From assembly GCA_002686955.1 (NCBI GenBank), contig NYZA01000113.1, positions 1 through 17,619 of the forward strand: a stretch of 17,619 nucleotides of DNA, in the 5' to 3' direction. Each line of letters starts with the position of its first letter. Positions within the stretch are counted from its first letter, which is position 1. Positions 6,785 through 14,188 of this stretch are shown here, one piece after another. Source of the DNA: Gemmatimonadota bacterium. Its GTDB lineage: Bacteria > GCA-2686955. The notes beneath the pieces were generated by a model. It was not told where the DNA came from, ran no database searches, and was given only the letters and a program-made list of their open reading frames with translations. The translations under genes were made by a program, and so were the position numbers.

Positions 6785-7432
6785 CTACGTTGAAAGGCCT
6801 TTTCTGTTCCCACTTTCCAGCCACCGACGCACCTCTTGGGCGATCCTCTCGCCCAGAGCGTCCGGTGAAAGCGTGCCGTCGAGCAGGAGAAAGCTCTCCG
6901 GCTCGGCCCGCGCCTGCCGAAGGTAGCCCGCGCGCACACGCTCGTGGAAATCGATCGATTCCCGCTCGATTCGGTCGACCCGCCCGCCGCTGCGTGCCCG
7001 TGCCCTCTGAATGCCGATACCGGCTTCCACATCGAGCAGGATCGTGTGATCGGGACGGAGACCTCCGGTCGCGAATTCGTTGAGCCAGACGACCGAGTCC
7101 AGCGATACGCCGCGTCCACCCCCTTGGTAGGCCACGCTTGCATGATAGAAGCGATCGCAGACCACCACGGCTCCCCGTGCGAGTGCGGGCCGGATCAGCT
7201 GATCGACATGCTGCGCACGACTCGCCTGAAAGAGCAGGAGCTCAGCGCGCGGGCACAGACGCTGCTTCGGATCGAGAAGAAGGGAGCGGATCGCCTCGGA
7301 GGCCGGAACGTCGATCCCGCCGGGCTCACGGCTCAGCACCACCTCGTATCCGAGCCTCTCCAACTCGAGCCGCAGAAGCGAGCACTGGGTCGACTTCCCC
7401 GAACCCTCGATCCCTTCGAATGTGAGGAACAC
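6785..7432 (-). CDS. tmk: thymidylate kinase (dTMP kinase)
   Basis: A 215-residue cytosolic enzyme phosphorylating dTMP to dTDP in dTTP synthesis, EC 2.7.4.9. The P-loop GIEGSGKST is at residues 7-15. The substrate loop SREPGG is at 34-39 and the DR motif VCDRFYHASVAYQGGGR at about 91-107. An Arg-rich LID segment follows (RARARSGGRVDRIERE, about 143-158). Length is normal for the family. The start is GTG at 7432, only 16 bases after the stop of the inositol-phosphate synthase gene, with a weak AAGAGA ribosome site. An ATG is not available without losing the first beta-strand. Position in the run suggests co-transcription with the inositol genes, but a functional link is not implied. Confidence 0.95.
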   Translation of the reverse strand: MFLTFEGIEGSGKSTQCSLLRLELERLGYEVVLSREPGGIDVPASEAIRSLLLDPKQRLCPRAELLLFQASRAQHVDQLIRPALARGAVVVCDRFYHASVAYQGGGRGVSLDSVVWLNEFATGGLRPDHTILLDVEAGIGIQRARARSGGRVDRIERESIDFHERVRAGYLRQARAEPESFLLLDGTLSPDALGERIAQEVRRWLESGNRKGLST

Positions 7433-7448
7433 GCCGGGCGTCTCTTCG

Positions 7449-8768
7449 TCACTTCGATTCGTAATAGTCGAGCCCGAGGTGGGTGATGAGATCTTCTCCC
7501 ATCATGTGGCGCAAAGTGTTCTTCAGCTTCGTCTTCTGGATGAAGAGGTCGTGCTCCGGGTAGAGATCGGGGGCGCACATCGGCGACTTGAAGTAGAAAG
7601 AGAGCCACTCCTGGATTCCGCCCATCCCCGCACGCTCGGCCAGGTCGAGGAAGATGGCGAGATCGAGAACGATCGGTGCGGCAAGAATCGAATCGCGGCA
7701 GAGAAAGTCGATCTTGATCTGCATCGGGTAGCCGAGCCACCCCTTGATGTCGATGTTGTCCCACCCCTCTTTGTTGTCGCCTCGGGGCGGGTAGTAGTTG
7801 ATCCGGACCTTGTGATAGAGGTCGCCATACAGCTCGGGAAAACGCTCCGGCTCGAGAATCTGCTCGAGAACGCCCAACTTGGAGACCTCTTTCGACTTGA
7901 AACTCTCGGGGTCGTCGAGCACTTCTCCGTCGCGGTTGCCGAGGATGTTCGTCGAGAACCAGCCGTCGATCCCGAGCAGGCGGGCCTTGAAGCCGGGAGC
8001 GAGCATCGTCTTCATCAGGGTCTGCCCCGTCTTGAAGTCTTTCCCGGCCACCGGCATGCCGGTTTCGGCAACCAGCTCGTGCATCGCCGGAAAGTCGACC
8101 GAGAGGTTCGGCGCGCCGTTGGCGAAGGGCACCCTCTCTTTCAAGGCGGCGTAGGCATAGAGCATCGATGGAGCGATCTCGGCGGAGCTCTCGTCGATCC
8201 CCCGCTCGAAGCTCGCGAGATCTCGGTGGATGGCGGAGGTCGGGCCCTGATAGACCTCGGTGCTGCCGCACCACACCATGACGCATCGCTCGAGCTCATG
8301 CGTGGCCCTGAAACGGCGGATGTCTTCTCTAAGCTCTTCCACCTTCTCGCGCAGACTCCCCTTCTTCACGTTCGGTCCATCGAGGTTCTTGACATGGCGG
8401 CGATCGAAGAGCGCGGGCATCGGACGGATCGCCTCGAGCTCTTCGCGCACCGGGTCGAGCATCTCGCTCGCGAGCACACCGGATCGACGGGCGGCGGCGT
8501 AGCAATCCTCTTCGAAGATGTCCCAGCCCCCAAAGACGAGGTCGCCGATCTTCGCCAGCGGGGCGAAATCCTGGATCGGAACATGCCGCCGATCGGTCCG
8601 CTTGCCAAGGCGCAGGGTGCCCATCTGCGTCAACGATCCAAGGGGTCTGGCCAGACCCCGGCGGATTGCCGCGACGCCGGCGACGAAAGTGGTGCTGACG
8701 GCGCCCATGCCGGGCAGAAGCACGCCCAGACGCCCGGACGCCGGTCTGATGGTTGCGGGTGTTTGCAT
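7449..8768 (-). CDS. ino1: myo-inositol-1-phosphate (inositol-3-phosphate) synthase
   Basis: A 439-residue NAD-dependent enzyme that converts glucose 6-phosphate to 1D-myo-inositol 3-phosphate, EC 5.5.1.4. The N-terminal dinucleotide-binding turn is GVLLPGMGAVSTTFVAG (about 15-31). Family blocks follow: GSLTQMGTLRLGKRTD, FGGWDIFEEDCY, AGKDFKTGQTLMKT, then NILGNRDGEVLDDPESF with the Lys-containing SKEVSKLG. After these come KIDFLCRDSILAAP and DLAIFLDLAERAG. All the blocks of the active site region appear intact, and the length is normal. The ATG at 8768 lies 14 bases after the stop of the PfkB kinase gene, with GAGGA about 10 bases upstream. The same frame stays open far upstream to 9593, but that part is antisense shadow. 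Its product is the head-group donor expected by the CDP-alcohol phosphatidyltransferase two genes upstream. Confidence 0.95.
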   Translation of the reverse strand: MQTPATIRPASGRLGVLLPGMGAVSTTFVAGVAAIRRGLARPLGSLTQMGTLRLGKRTDRRHVPIQDFAPLAKIGDLVFGGWDIFEEDCYAAARRSGVLASEMLDPVREELEAIRPMPALFDRRHVKNLDGPNVKKGSLREKVEELREDIRRFRATHELERCVMVWCGSTEVYQGPTSAIHRDLASFERGIDESSAEIAPSMLYAYAALKERVPFANGAPNLSVDFPAMHELVAETGMPVAGKDFKTGQTLMKTMLAPGFKARLLGIDGWFSTNILGNRDGEVLDDPESFKSKEVSKLGVLEQILEPERFPELYGDLYHKVRINYYPPRGDNKEGWDNIDIKGWLGYPMQIKIDFLCRDSILAAPIVLDLAIFLDLAERAGMGGIQEWLSFYFKSPMCAPDLYPEHDLFIQKTKLKNTLRHMMGEDLITHLGLDYYESK

Positions 8769-8782
8769 CTTCTGCGAATCCT

Positions 8783-9673
8783 CTACGAAATGCTCGCGAC
8801 GCGCCGCCGCGCCTCGTCGATGGTCAAGCCGAATTCGGGGCCGGTGTGTTCGATCATGAGGGACGAGACCGAGGAGCCCCATCGCCCCGCGACGTCGAGT
8901 GCGCCGCCTCCCGACTCCAGGAAGGAGTGGACGAAGCCCGCCATGTAGGTGTCTCCCGCGCCGGTCGAGTCGCGGGCAAGGGTCTCGTACGGCGGGATCT
9001 CGAGGTAGGTGGAGCCGTCGAAGATCACCGAACCCGCTTCCGCGAGGGTGACGACCGCGATATCGCAGCCCCGGGCGTGAATCTCTCGCACCGATCGCGT
9101 TGGGTCGTGCCGGGGATCGGTCCCCGTGATGATCCTGGCCTCGTGCTCGTTCGGCTTGGCGATATGGCTGAGCGAGATTCCCTCGTCCACCGCCGGTCCC
9201 GCCACCCGTTGAATCCGCCGTCCATCGAGCACACGCATCAATCCCTGAACATCGAGCACACGCAGAGCGTCGGAGCGTTCGGCGACATCGCGCATGTGCC
9301 CGACACCGCACTCGCCCAGAATCGGTCCGAATATCACCGCGTTGCAATCGTCGGGAATCTCCCCGGTCTCGCCGATCGGATCGGCGATGCCGAGAACATC
9401 GAGGGTCCGGTCGCCGGTCTCGTCGTAGATCAGCCGAAATCCCCCGCTTTCGGCGCAGCGGCCGACGCGGTGGGTGATGCCGAAGCGCTCCATATCGTCG
9501 ATGAAGCAGTCGTGGTAGTCGTCGCCGATGTTGCCGACGAGTATGGTCGAGTGACCGAGAGCCGCCAGTGCCAGGCAGGCGTTCGTCGAGCAACCGGAGA
9601 GCACTCGCCCTTCGGTGCGGACGTGGGCGGTGACGATGTAGTCGTAGACCGGATTGCCGATGCCGAGAATCAC
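8783..9673 (-). CDS. PfkB-family carbohydrate kinase, possible inositol kinase
   Basis: A 296-residue ribokinase-fold kinase. The N-terminal substrate segment (MILGIGNPVYDYI, then SGCSTNACLALAALG) is followed by VGNIGDDYHD, the KPNEHEA motif (about 173-179) and the C-terminal signature DSTGAGDTYMAGF (235-247), in which Asp241 is the expected catalytic base. The second residue of the signature is Ser rather than the common Thr. The start is GTG at 9673. It overlaps the upstream stop as GTGA, with GGAGGGG five bases before it, so translation is coupled to the phosphatidyltransferase. The stop is 14 bases before ino1. Substrate cannot be read from sequence. Its place between an inositol-phosphate synthase and a phosphatidyltransferase makes free myo-inositol a reasonable candidate; a nucleoside or sugar is the alternative. 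Confidence 0.88.
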   Translation of the reverse strand: MILGIGNPVYDYIVTAHVRTEGRVLSGCSTNACLALAALGHSTILVGNIGDDYHDCFIDDMERFGITHRVGRCAESGGFRLIYDETGDRTLDVLGIADPIGETGEIPDDCNAVIFGPILGECGVGHMRDVAERSDALRVLDVQGLMRVLDGRRIQRVAGPAVDEGISLSHIAKPNEHEARIITGTDPRHDPTRSVREIHARGCDIAVVTLAEAGSVIFDGSTYLEIPPYETLARDSTGAGDTYMAGFVHSFLESGGGALDVAGRWGSSVSSLMIEHTGPEFGLTIDEARRRVASIS

Positions 9674-10335
9674 TGCGGCCCCTCCGCGCCCCCGACTCGA
9701 TCGCGTTCGATGGCGGCGCTCGTCTGCTCTGATGAGTTCAACTGAATCGCGGCGAAACGCAGGCGCTGCATCGCCGTGTACAGGCTCGTGACGGCAGTGA
9801 TGACAACGCCGAGCTGAAGCGGGCCGAAATCGGGCAAGGCGGTCTTATCGACCAGAATCTGCAAGAGACCGCCGGCCGCGATGATGATCATCTTCTCGGC
9901 CCGGCCGACGACGCCGACCTCGCAGCTCTCCAATCCGCCCTTCGACTCCGCCACCGCGCGGGTGTACGACGCCATGAGCATGCCGAAGACCGCCGCGAGC
10001 ACCCAGTAGTCGGCCACGCGGCCACCGAGCATGATCCCCAGGAGAAAGAGGAACTCGGCGTATCGGTCCGACACCATGTCGAGAACCTGGCCGTAGCGAG
10101 TCACGCGCCCGCTGGCCCTGGCGGTGGCCCCGTCGAGCATATCGAGCAGACCCACCAGTCCGAAAAGCACCAACGCGGCGAAGATCCGGTTGATCGCGAA
10201 GAAGTAGCACGACCCGACCGCGATCGCCACACTGGTGCCGGTGATCACATTCGGCGTGATCCCTGCGGCGGCGCAGAGGCGTCCCCACGCGAGCGTGAAG
10301 CTCTCGTACTCCGCCCGAATCTTGCGGTTCAACAT
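9670..10335 (-). CDS. CDP-alcohol phosphatidyltransferase, probable phosphatidylinositol-phosphate synthase
   Basis: A 221-residue integral membrane enzyme that transfers a phosphatidyl group from CDP-diacylglycerol (or a related lipid) to an alcohol. The complete family signature D-x2-D-G-x2-A-R-x8-G-x3-D-x3-D is present (Asp65, Asp68, Gly69, Ala72-Arg73, Gly82, Asp86, Asp90). The segments SYTRAVAESKGG and VGVVGRAEKMI resemble the acceptor side of phosphatidyl- and archaetidylinositol-phosphate synthases, where basic residues hold inositol phosphate. About six hydrophobic stretches follow the N-terminal amphipathic LNRKIRAEYESF. The ATG at 10335 has no clear ribosome site but begins the protein as relatives do. 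It overlaps the kinase gene by four bases, and ino1 follows that, so inositol 3-phosphate is the likely acceptor. Class is firm; the acceptor is inferred. Confidence 0.9.
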   Translation of the reverse strand: MLNRKIRAEYESFTLAWGRLCAAAGITPNVITGTSVAIAVGSCYFFAINRIFAALVLFGLVGLLDMLDGATARASGRVTRYGQVLDMVSDRYAEFLFLLGIMLGGRVADYWVLAAVFGMLMASYTRAVAESKGGLESCEVGVVGRAEKMIIIAAGGLLQILVDKTALPDFGPLQLGVVITAVTSLYTAMQRLRFAAIQLNSSEQTSAAIERDRVGGAEGPQ

Positions 10336-10357
10336 GTTCGAGCCTGCACAGCGGTGG

Positions 10358-10381
10358 CCCGGCTACCGATGTAGCGCCGGG
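10358..10381. other. hairpin between rsgA and the phosphatidyltransferase gene
   Basis: CCCGGC-TAC-CGAT-GTA-GC-GCCGGG forms a nine-pair stem with a two-base bulge and four-base loop. It sits in the 93-base gap between the rsgA stop and the next start. It overlaps an alternative pairing of GTAGCG (10371-10376) with CGCTAC (10400-10405). There is no T-run. It may attenuate or separate the inositol genes from rsgA. Confidence 0.35.
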
Positions 10382-10428
10382 TCAGGGCAAAGGATGCAAC
10401 GCTACTTCGGAAAGGGATCGAAGTCAAT

Positions 10429-11445
10429 TCAATCCTCCACCCAGCGCTCCTCCCAATCGGACTCCGGCTCCGGCCGCGCCCCCTCACCGGGATGCTCTTC
10501 CAGACGGTCTCTGCGCTGCTCGAGTGTTGCGTACATATCGCGATAGAACACCAGCCGCTCGCGCGCGATCTCACCCGCCTCGACCGCCGCGGCGAGTGCG
10601 CATCCCACTTCTCCCGCCCGATGCCCGCAATTGCGCCATTCACACGAGCCGCCGTAGGGCGCGAGGTCCGGCAACCAGCGCACCAGATCCTCCGGATCGA
10701 CACCCCAAGTATCGAGTATTCCGATGCCGGGTGTGTCGACCAGGCGCGCACCGTTCGGCATCCGCACCAACGATGCCCAGCTCGTGGTGTGACGCCCCGT
10801 TCCGGTCTTGCGAGAGATCGCACCCACGCGGAGACCGAGCCCCGGCGCCATCGCATTCGCCAGACTCGACTTTCCAGCCCCCGAGGGGCCCACGAAGGCA
10901 CAGGTTTTCCCAGCCATCCACGTCCGCAGCTCATCGAGCCCTTCCCCGGTCAGCGCCGAGGTTCCCAACACGAGATAGCCGGTCGGCTTCAATAGTGTCG
11001 CCAGCTCTTCCGCGGCTCGCAGCTCCTTGCGCCTCGCCAGGTCGAGCTTGTTGAGCACGAGGATCGGCTCGACGCCACCGGTCTCGGCCGCCAGCAACAG
11101 GCGTTGCACGAGCCGCGGATCGGCTCTCGGTCCCCGGTAAGCGAAGATCGCCGCCACGCCGTCGACATTCGCCGCCAAAACCTGCTCCAAAGGCACCTCG
11201 CCCGAAGCGGTTCGACTGATCTTGTTCCGCCTCGGCAGAATCTCCTCGATCGTTCCCTGCGATTCCCCTTCTCCGATCTCCTCGACCCGCTTCACCCGAA
11301 CCCGATCGCCGACGGTCAGAGGGCTTGTCACTGCTTCGTTCAGAAGTCTGTGTCGACCGCGCATGGTACAATCCACGATCGTCTCGTCGCCGAGCTCCAC
11401 ACCGAAGCTGCTCCCATGCGCCCGCACGACAAGGCCATCGAGCAT
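10429..11445 (-). CDS. rsgA: ribosome small subunit-dependent GTPase A
   Basis: A 338-residue circularly permuted GTPase that acts in late maturation of the 30S subunit. An N-terminal OB-fold (about 1-75) is followed by the permuted motifs in the order G4 NKLD (132-135), G5 TSALTGEG (162-169), G1 GPSGAGKSS (186-194), G2 region GRHTT (217-221) and G3 DTPG (237-240). The C-terminal zinc site reads C268-x4-C273-x-H275-x6-C282, one residue longer in the last gap than the common spacing. The tail is acidic. The start ATG at 11445 overlaps the stop of the upstream racemase-like gene by one base (TGATG), which implies translational coupling; a TTG one codon earlier is also possible. A 93-base gap separates it from the lipid genes. 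Confidence 0.95.
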   Translation of the reverse strand: MLDGLVVRAHGSSFGVELGDETIVDCTMRGRHRLLNEAVTSPLTVGDRVRVKRVEEIGEGESQGTIEEILPRRNKISRTASGEVPLEQVLAANVDGVAAIFAYRGPRADPRLVQRLLLAAETGGVEPILVLNKLDLARRKELRAAEELATLLKPTGYLVLGTSALTGEGLDELRTWMAGKTCAFVGPSGAGKSSLANAMAPGLGLRVGAISRKTGTGRHTTSWASLVRMPNGARLVDTPGIGILDTWGVDPEDLVRWLPDLAPYGGSCEWRNCGHRAGEVGCALAAAVEAGEIARERLVFYRDMYATLEQRRDRLEEHPGEGARPEPESDWEERWVED

Positions 11446-12620
11446 CAAACCACGCCCAGCTTCTTCAGCGTCTCTATTCCAGCGCGATCATGACCCAGCT
11501 CTTCGAGAATCGCATCGGTATCGGCACCCAACATCGGCGGCGGCCTGTGCACGAGCTCGGATTGCGCCGACAGCTTGAAAGGTGTCGCGATCGCGGGCAC
11601 CGAGCCTTCGCTCGGCCGTTCGCAATCAAAAAACAGACCGCGCTCCTTCATATGAGGGTGGCGCGGCACCTCGTCGGGCTCCAGGACCGGAGCGACACAC
11701 ATATCGTCGTGCCCCAGGATTTCCATCCACTCCGCCAGTGTGCGCTCAGCAAACAGTGTCGCCAAATCTCGGCGCATCGTTTCACCCGCCATGTCACGCT
11801 CGGTCCATTCGGGCCTGCCGACCGCCCTCGAGAAGTCGATCCAGAATTTCTTCTCGATCATGCCGAGAAAAGCGATCGAGATGTACCGATCGTCCGCGCA
11901 GCGATAGAGCCCGTAGGTGGGCAAGGCACCGGTCAGAGGACCTCGGCCGGGCCCATCGCCCGGCGCACCCGCCACGGCCATCGCGTAGCCGATGACCGAG
12001 AAGAGAGCGGCGCCGTCGGCCATCGACACATCGACCGCCTGCCCCCTGCCGCTTCGCTCCCTCTGCAAGAGGGCCGCGAGGATCCCCGCGACCGCCGGCC
12101 AAGTCCCCCCCCCGATGTCGGCCACCTGAGATCCCGGCACGCCCGGACCGCCCGCCTCCCCCGCGCCCTGACTCACCAAACCGGCCAGCGCCTGATAGTT
12201 CAGATCGTGCCCCGCGCGGTCCTTCCAAGGCCCCGTGCCCCCGTAACCGGTGATCGAGCAGGTGATCAGGCGCCGATTCTCTTCGCGCAACCGATCGAGA
12301 CCGAGCCCGAGACGCCCCAGAACCCCCGGACGAAACCCCTCCACAAGCAGGTCCGCCCTCCGCACGAGCTGCTCGAAGACCTGCTTCCCCCCCGCCGACT
12401 TCAGGTCGAGCGTGAGCGAACGCTTGTTCCGATTGAGGAGGCAGAAGATCGCTCCCTGCGATCCGATCAAGGGCGGAATCCAGCGGGTCTTGTCCCCCGT
12501 CCCCGGTGGCTCGACCTTGATGATCTCGGCGCCCAGATCGCCCAAGATCTGAGTCGTCAGCACCCCAGGCAAGAGCTGGGTCAGATCCACGACCTGGATT
12601 CCTTCGAGCGGGGATGACAA
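11445..12620 (-). CDS. CaiB/BaiF family protein, alpha-methylacyl-CoA racemase-like
   Basis: A 391-residue class III CoA-transferase superfamily member. Family blocks are LEGIQVVDLTQLLPG, LGDLGAEIIKVEPPG, NRNKRSLTLDLK, DLLVEGFRPGV and SITGYG. His138-Asp139 in AGHDLNYQALAG and Asp168 in VADIGGG are 30 residues apart, matching the His126/Asp156 catalytic pair of mycobacterial alpha-methylacyl-CoA racemase. This points to racemisation of 2-methylacyl-CoA rather than CoA transfer, although a transferase using the single Asp cannot be excluded. The TTG at 12620 is chosen because GGAG stands 8 bases upstream and relatives begin close to SSPLEGI; a TTG at 12635 without a ribosome site is the alternative. 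The gene is 27 bases after the glycosyltransferase stop and overlaps rsgA by one base. Confidence 0.88.
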   Translation of the reverse strand: MSSPLEGIQVVDLTQLLPGVLTTQILGDLGAEIIKVEPPGTGDKTRWIPPLIGSQGAIFCLLNRNKRSLTLDLKSAGGKQVFEQLVRRADLLVEGFRPGVLGRLGLGLDRLREENRRLITCSITGYGGTGPWKDRAGHDLNYQALAGLVSQGAGEAGGPGVPGSQVADIGGGTWPAVAGILAALLQRERSGRGQAVDVSMADGAALFSVIGYAMAVAGAPGDGPGRGPLTGALPTYGLYRCADDRYISIAFLGMIEKKFWIDFSRAVGRPEWTERDMAGETMRRDLATLFAERTLAEWMEILGHDDMCVAPVLEPDEVPRHPHMKERGLFFDCERPSEGSVPAIATPFKLSAQSELVHRPPPMLGADTDAILEELGHDRAGIETLKKLGVV

Positions 12621-12647
12621 AGCGTTTGGCTCCAATCCGCAGTAAGT

Positions 12648-13979
12648 CTATCGGAATTCCGCGGGGAAACCCCGGCCCTCGACGAGTGCATCTAGAATCC
12701 GCGCCACCCGCTCCGCGCCCCGTTCTCGCGAATGCTCCAGCCGAGCCTCGCCTGATGCGCCCTTCAACTCTCCGGCGCAGAGCCGTCGCAGCGCCTTGTC
12801 CAAGGCCAGTGGATCGTTGCCCGGCGCAACCACACCCGCGGCGGCGCGCCGCACGAGCCGGGCCACCTCCCCATCGGCCGGAGCCTGCGCCAGAATCGGC
12901 CTGCCCGCGCCGAGGTATTCGAACACCTTCCCAGGAATATGCCCGATGCTCCGCGGATCGTCCCGCACGATCAGCCAGAGCGCGTCGGCCCCTCTCTGCG
13001 CGGCCAAGGTCTCGGCATGCGGGCGGAACCCCATGCTCTCAACGACGTCGCCTAGTCCGAGCTCCCCCGCGACCGCGAGCACATAGGGATCGGGCGCACC
13101 GTAGAGCCGCACCCGAAAGGCATCGCGGGCCACGATTCCATCGGCGAAGAGCCTGTCCAGCGCATCGAAAAGGGGGCGCGGATCCTGTCGCCGCCCATAA
13201 AAGAGGCCGGCGTACATCAGAACGAAGGGATCAGCGGCCGTGGGCGGAGCGCGCCTCGGCTCGGGCTCCGGAAGGCCGGCGAAATCTTCGGGATCGTAGC
13301 CGTTCGGCACCACGAAGAAACGCTCGGGCGACACCTGGCCGCGCGCCAGATCGTCGCGCCAGGCTGCGCTCACGGTCGTAACCGCATCGGCGTCCCGCAA
13401 GACTCCACCCTCGAGACGCCGGTCGATCGCCAGACGCAAGCGCGAATCGTAGAAAGGGTAGTGGGAGCGGGTCCAGAGGTCGCGATAGTCGGCGATCCAG
13501 GGGATCGAGCGTCGGCGCGCGACGGCCCGGGCCGCCAGATGAGCCGTGGCGGGAGAGCTCGTCGAAAAGACGGCGTCGGCGTTCCGGGCCGCATCCATGG
13601 CTGCGCGACGGGCGAAGGGGAGCCAGCCGATACAAGGATCGGGGATATACATCCAGGTTCGGATCAGCCGCCGAATCCGGCCGTGCCCCTCGACCGCCGG
13701 CGAATCGGCCGGCTCCACCGAACCCTCGGGCAAGACGCCCGGGCGAACCCGCGCCAGAACCGTCCGCAACAGACGCGGCAGCTCTAGAGAGCCGGTCCGG
13801 ACCACCTCGGTCTCGTCCTCCAGTGAGCGGTCGAGCGCATACGAACCCACGTCGGGAGTCACGACGATCGCCCGCCAACCGAAGCGAGGCAGATGTCGCG
13901 CCAGTTTTAGCGAACGCTGCGCACCGATGCCGCCCAGGGGCGGGTAGTAGTAGCTGAGCATCAAGAGGGTGCGGGGCAC
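12648..13979 (-). CDS. GT4-type glycosyltransferase (GT-B fold)
   Basis: A 443-residue cytosolic or membrane-associated glycosyltransferase. The N-terminal Rossmann half has SYYYPPLGGIGAQRSLKLARHL (about residues 9-30, donor-loop glycines). The centre carries WIADYRDLWTRS and VVPNGYDPEDF, and the C-terminal donor half has LMYAGLFYGRRQDPRP. The donor site IPGKVFEYLGAGRPILA with the conserved Glu lies at about 345-361. The start is GTG at 13979 with AGGAGA upstream at about 8-base spacing. It is the first gene of the long minus-strand run and is read away from the second glycosyltransferase at 14491. Sugar and acceptor are unknown; a cell-surface glycan or glycolipid is likely. Confidence 0.9.
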   Translation of the reverse strand: MPRTLLMLSYYYPPLGGIGAQRSLKLARHLPRFGWRAIVVTPDVGSYALDRSLEDETEVVRTGSLELPRLLRTVLARVRPGVLPEGSVEPADSPAVEGHGRIRRLIRTWMYIPDPCIGWLPFARRAAMDAARNADAVFSTSSPATAHLAARAVARRRSIPWIADYRDLWTRSHYPFYDSRLRLAIDRRLEGGVLRDADAVTTVSAAWRDDLARGQVSPERFFVVPNGYDPEDFAGLPEPEPRRAPPTAADPFVLMYAGLFYGRRQDPRPLFDALDRLFADGIVARDAFRVRLYGAPDPYVLAVAGELGLGDVVESMGFRPHAETLAAQRGADALWLIVRDDPRSIGHIPGKVFEYLGAGRPILAQAPADGEVARLVRRAAAGVVAPGNDPLALDKALRRLCAGELKGASGEARLEHSRERGAERVARILDALVEGRGFPAEFR

Positions 13980-14030
13980 TTGGGGGTCTCCTACCCGGGC
14001 CGAGGGAGTACGAAGCCTGTTTGAGATCCC

Positions 14031-14036
14031 ATTCTA
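14031..14036 (-). promoter_or_regulatory. weak -10-like box upstream of the GT4 gene
   Basis: The minus strand reads TAGAAT about 50 bases before the GTG at 13979. It is the same hexamer as in the ctpA promoter candidate. The hexamer 17 bases upstream (TCTCCC) is a poor -35, so support is weak. Confidence 0.22.
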
Positions 14037-14071
14037 CCGAGCAACCGATCTCCGGGAGAAGTCGCGTGGAA

Positions 14072-14115
14072 GAGGATTGGGGAGGCGATACGCGTCATCG
14101 CCACGCCCGATCCTC
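14072..14115. other. long imperfect hairpin in the divergent region
   Basis: GAGGAT pairs with ATCCTC, then a T/G wobble, GGG with CCC, a small internal loop, and GGCGAT with ATCGCC around a 7-base loop. That makes about 16 pairs in 44 bases. It could be a transcription-factor site, a structured leader of the plus-strand gene or part of a small RNA. Stem seen; role unknown. Confidence 0.4.
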
Positions 14116-14156
14116 GATCGACGCCGACTCCAGCGGCCGCACGCAGGTATGGGGCT

Positions 14157-14188
14157 CGTGTGCGGGGGCTCTTGAACGCGTGTGCGGG
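14157..14188. repeat. 10-bp direct repeat at 22-base spacing
   Basis: CGTGTGCGGG occurs at 14157-14166 and again at 14179-14188. The start-to-start distance of 22 bases is about two helical turns, which would place two protein monomers on the same DNA face. It lies upstream of the plus-strand glycosyltransferase. Confidence 0.35.

Noticed and set aside
7422-8948. 508-residue plus-strand ORF
   Set aside because: Antisense to ino1 and the kinase tail. The many His/Asp/Glu/Val codons are what the opposite strand of GC-rich genes gives.
8769-9593. Upstream extension of the ino1 frame to a 714-residue protein
   Set aside because: The extension is Arg-rich and overlaps the PfkB kinase in another frame. 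The ATG at 8768 with GAGGA fits the family N-terminus.
11325-12617. 430-residue plus-strand ORF
   Set aside because: Antisense of the racemase-like gene and the rsgA start; no domain character.
12614-13381. 255-residue plus-strand ORF, and the 13231-13878 minus ORF
   Set aside because: Both are alternative-frame shadows of the GT4 glycosyltransferase, with Arg/Pro/Ala-rich composition.
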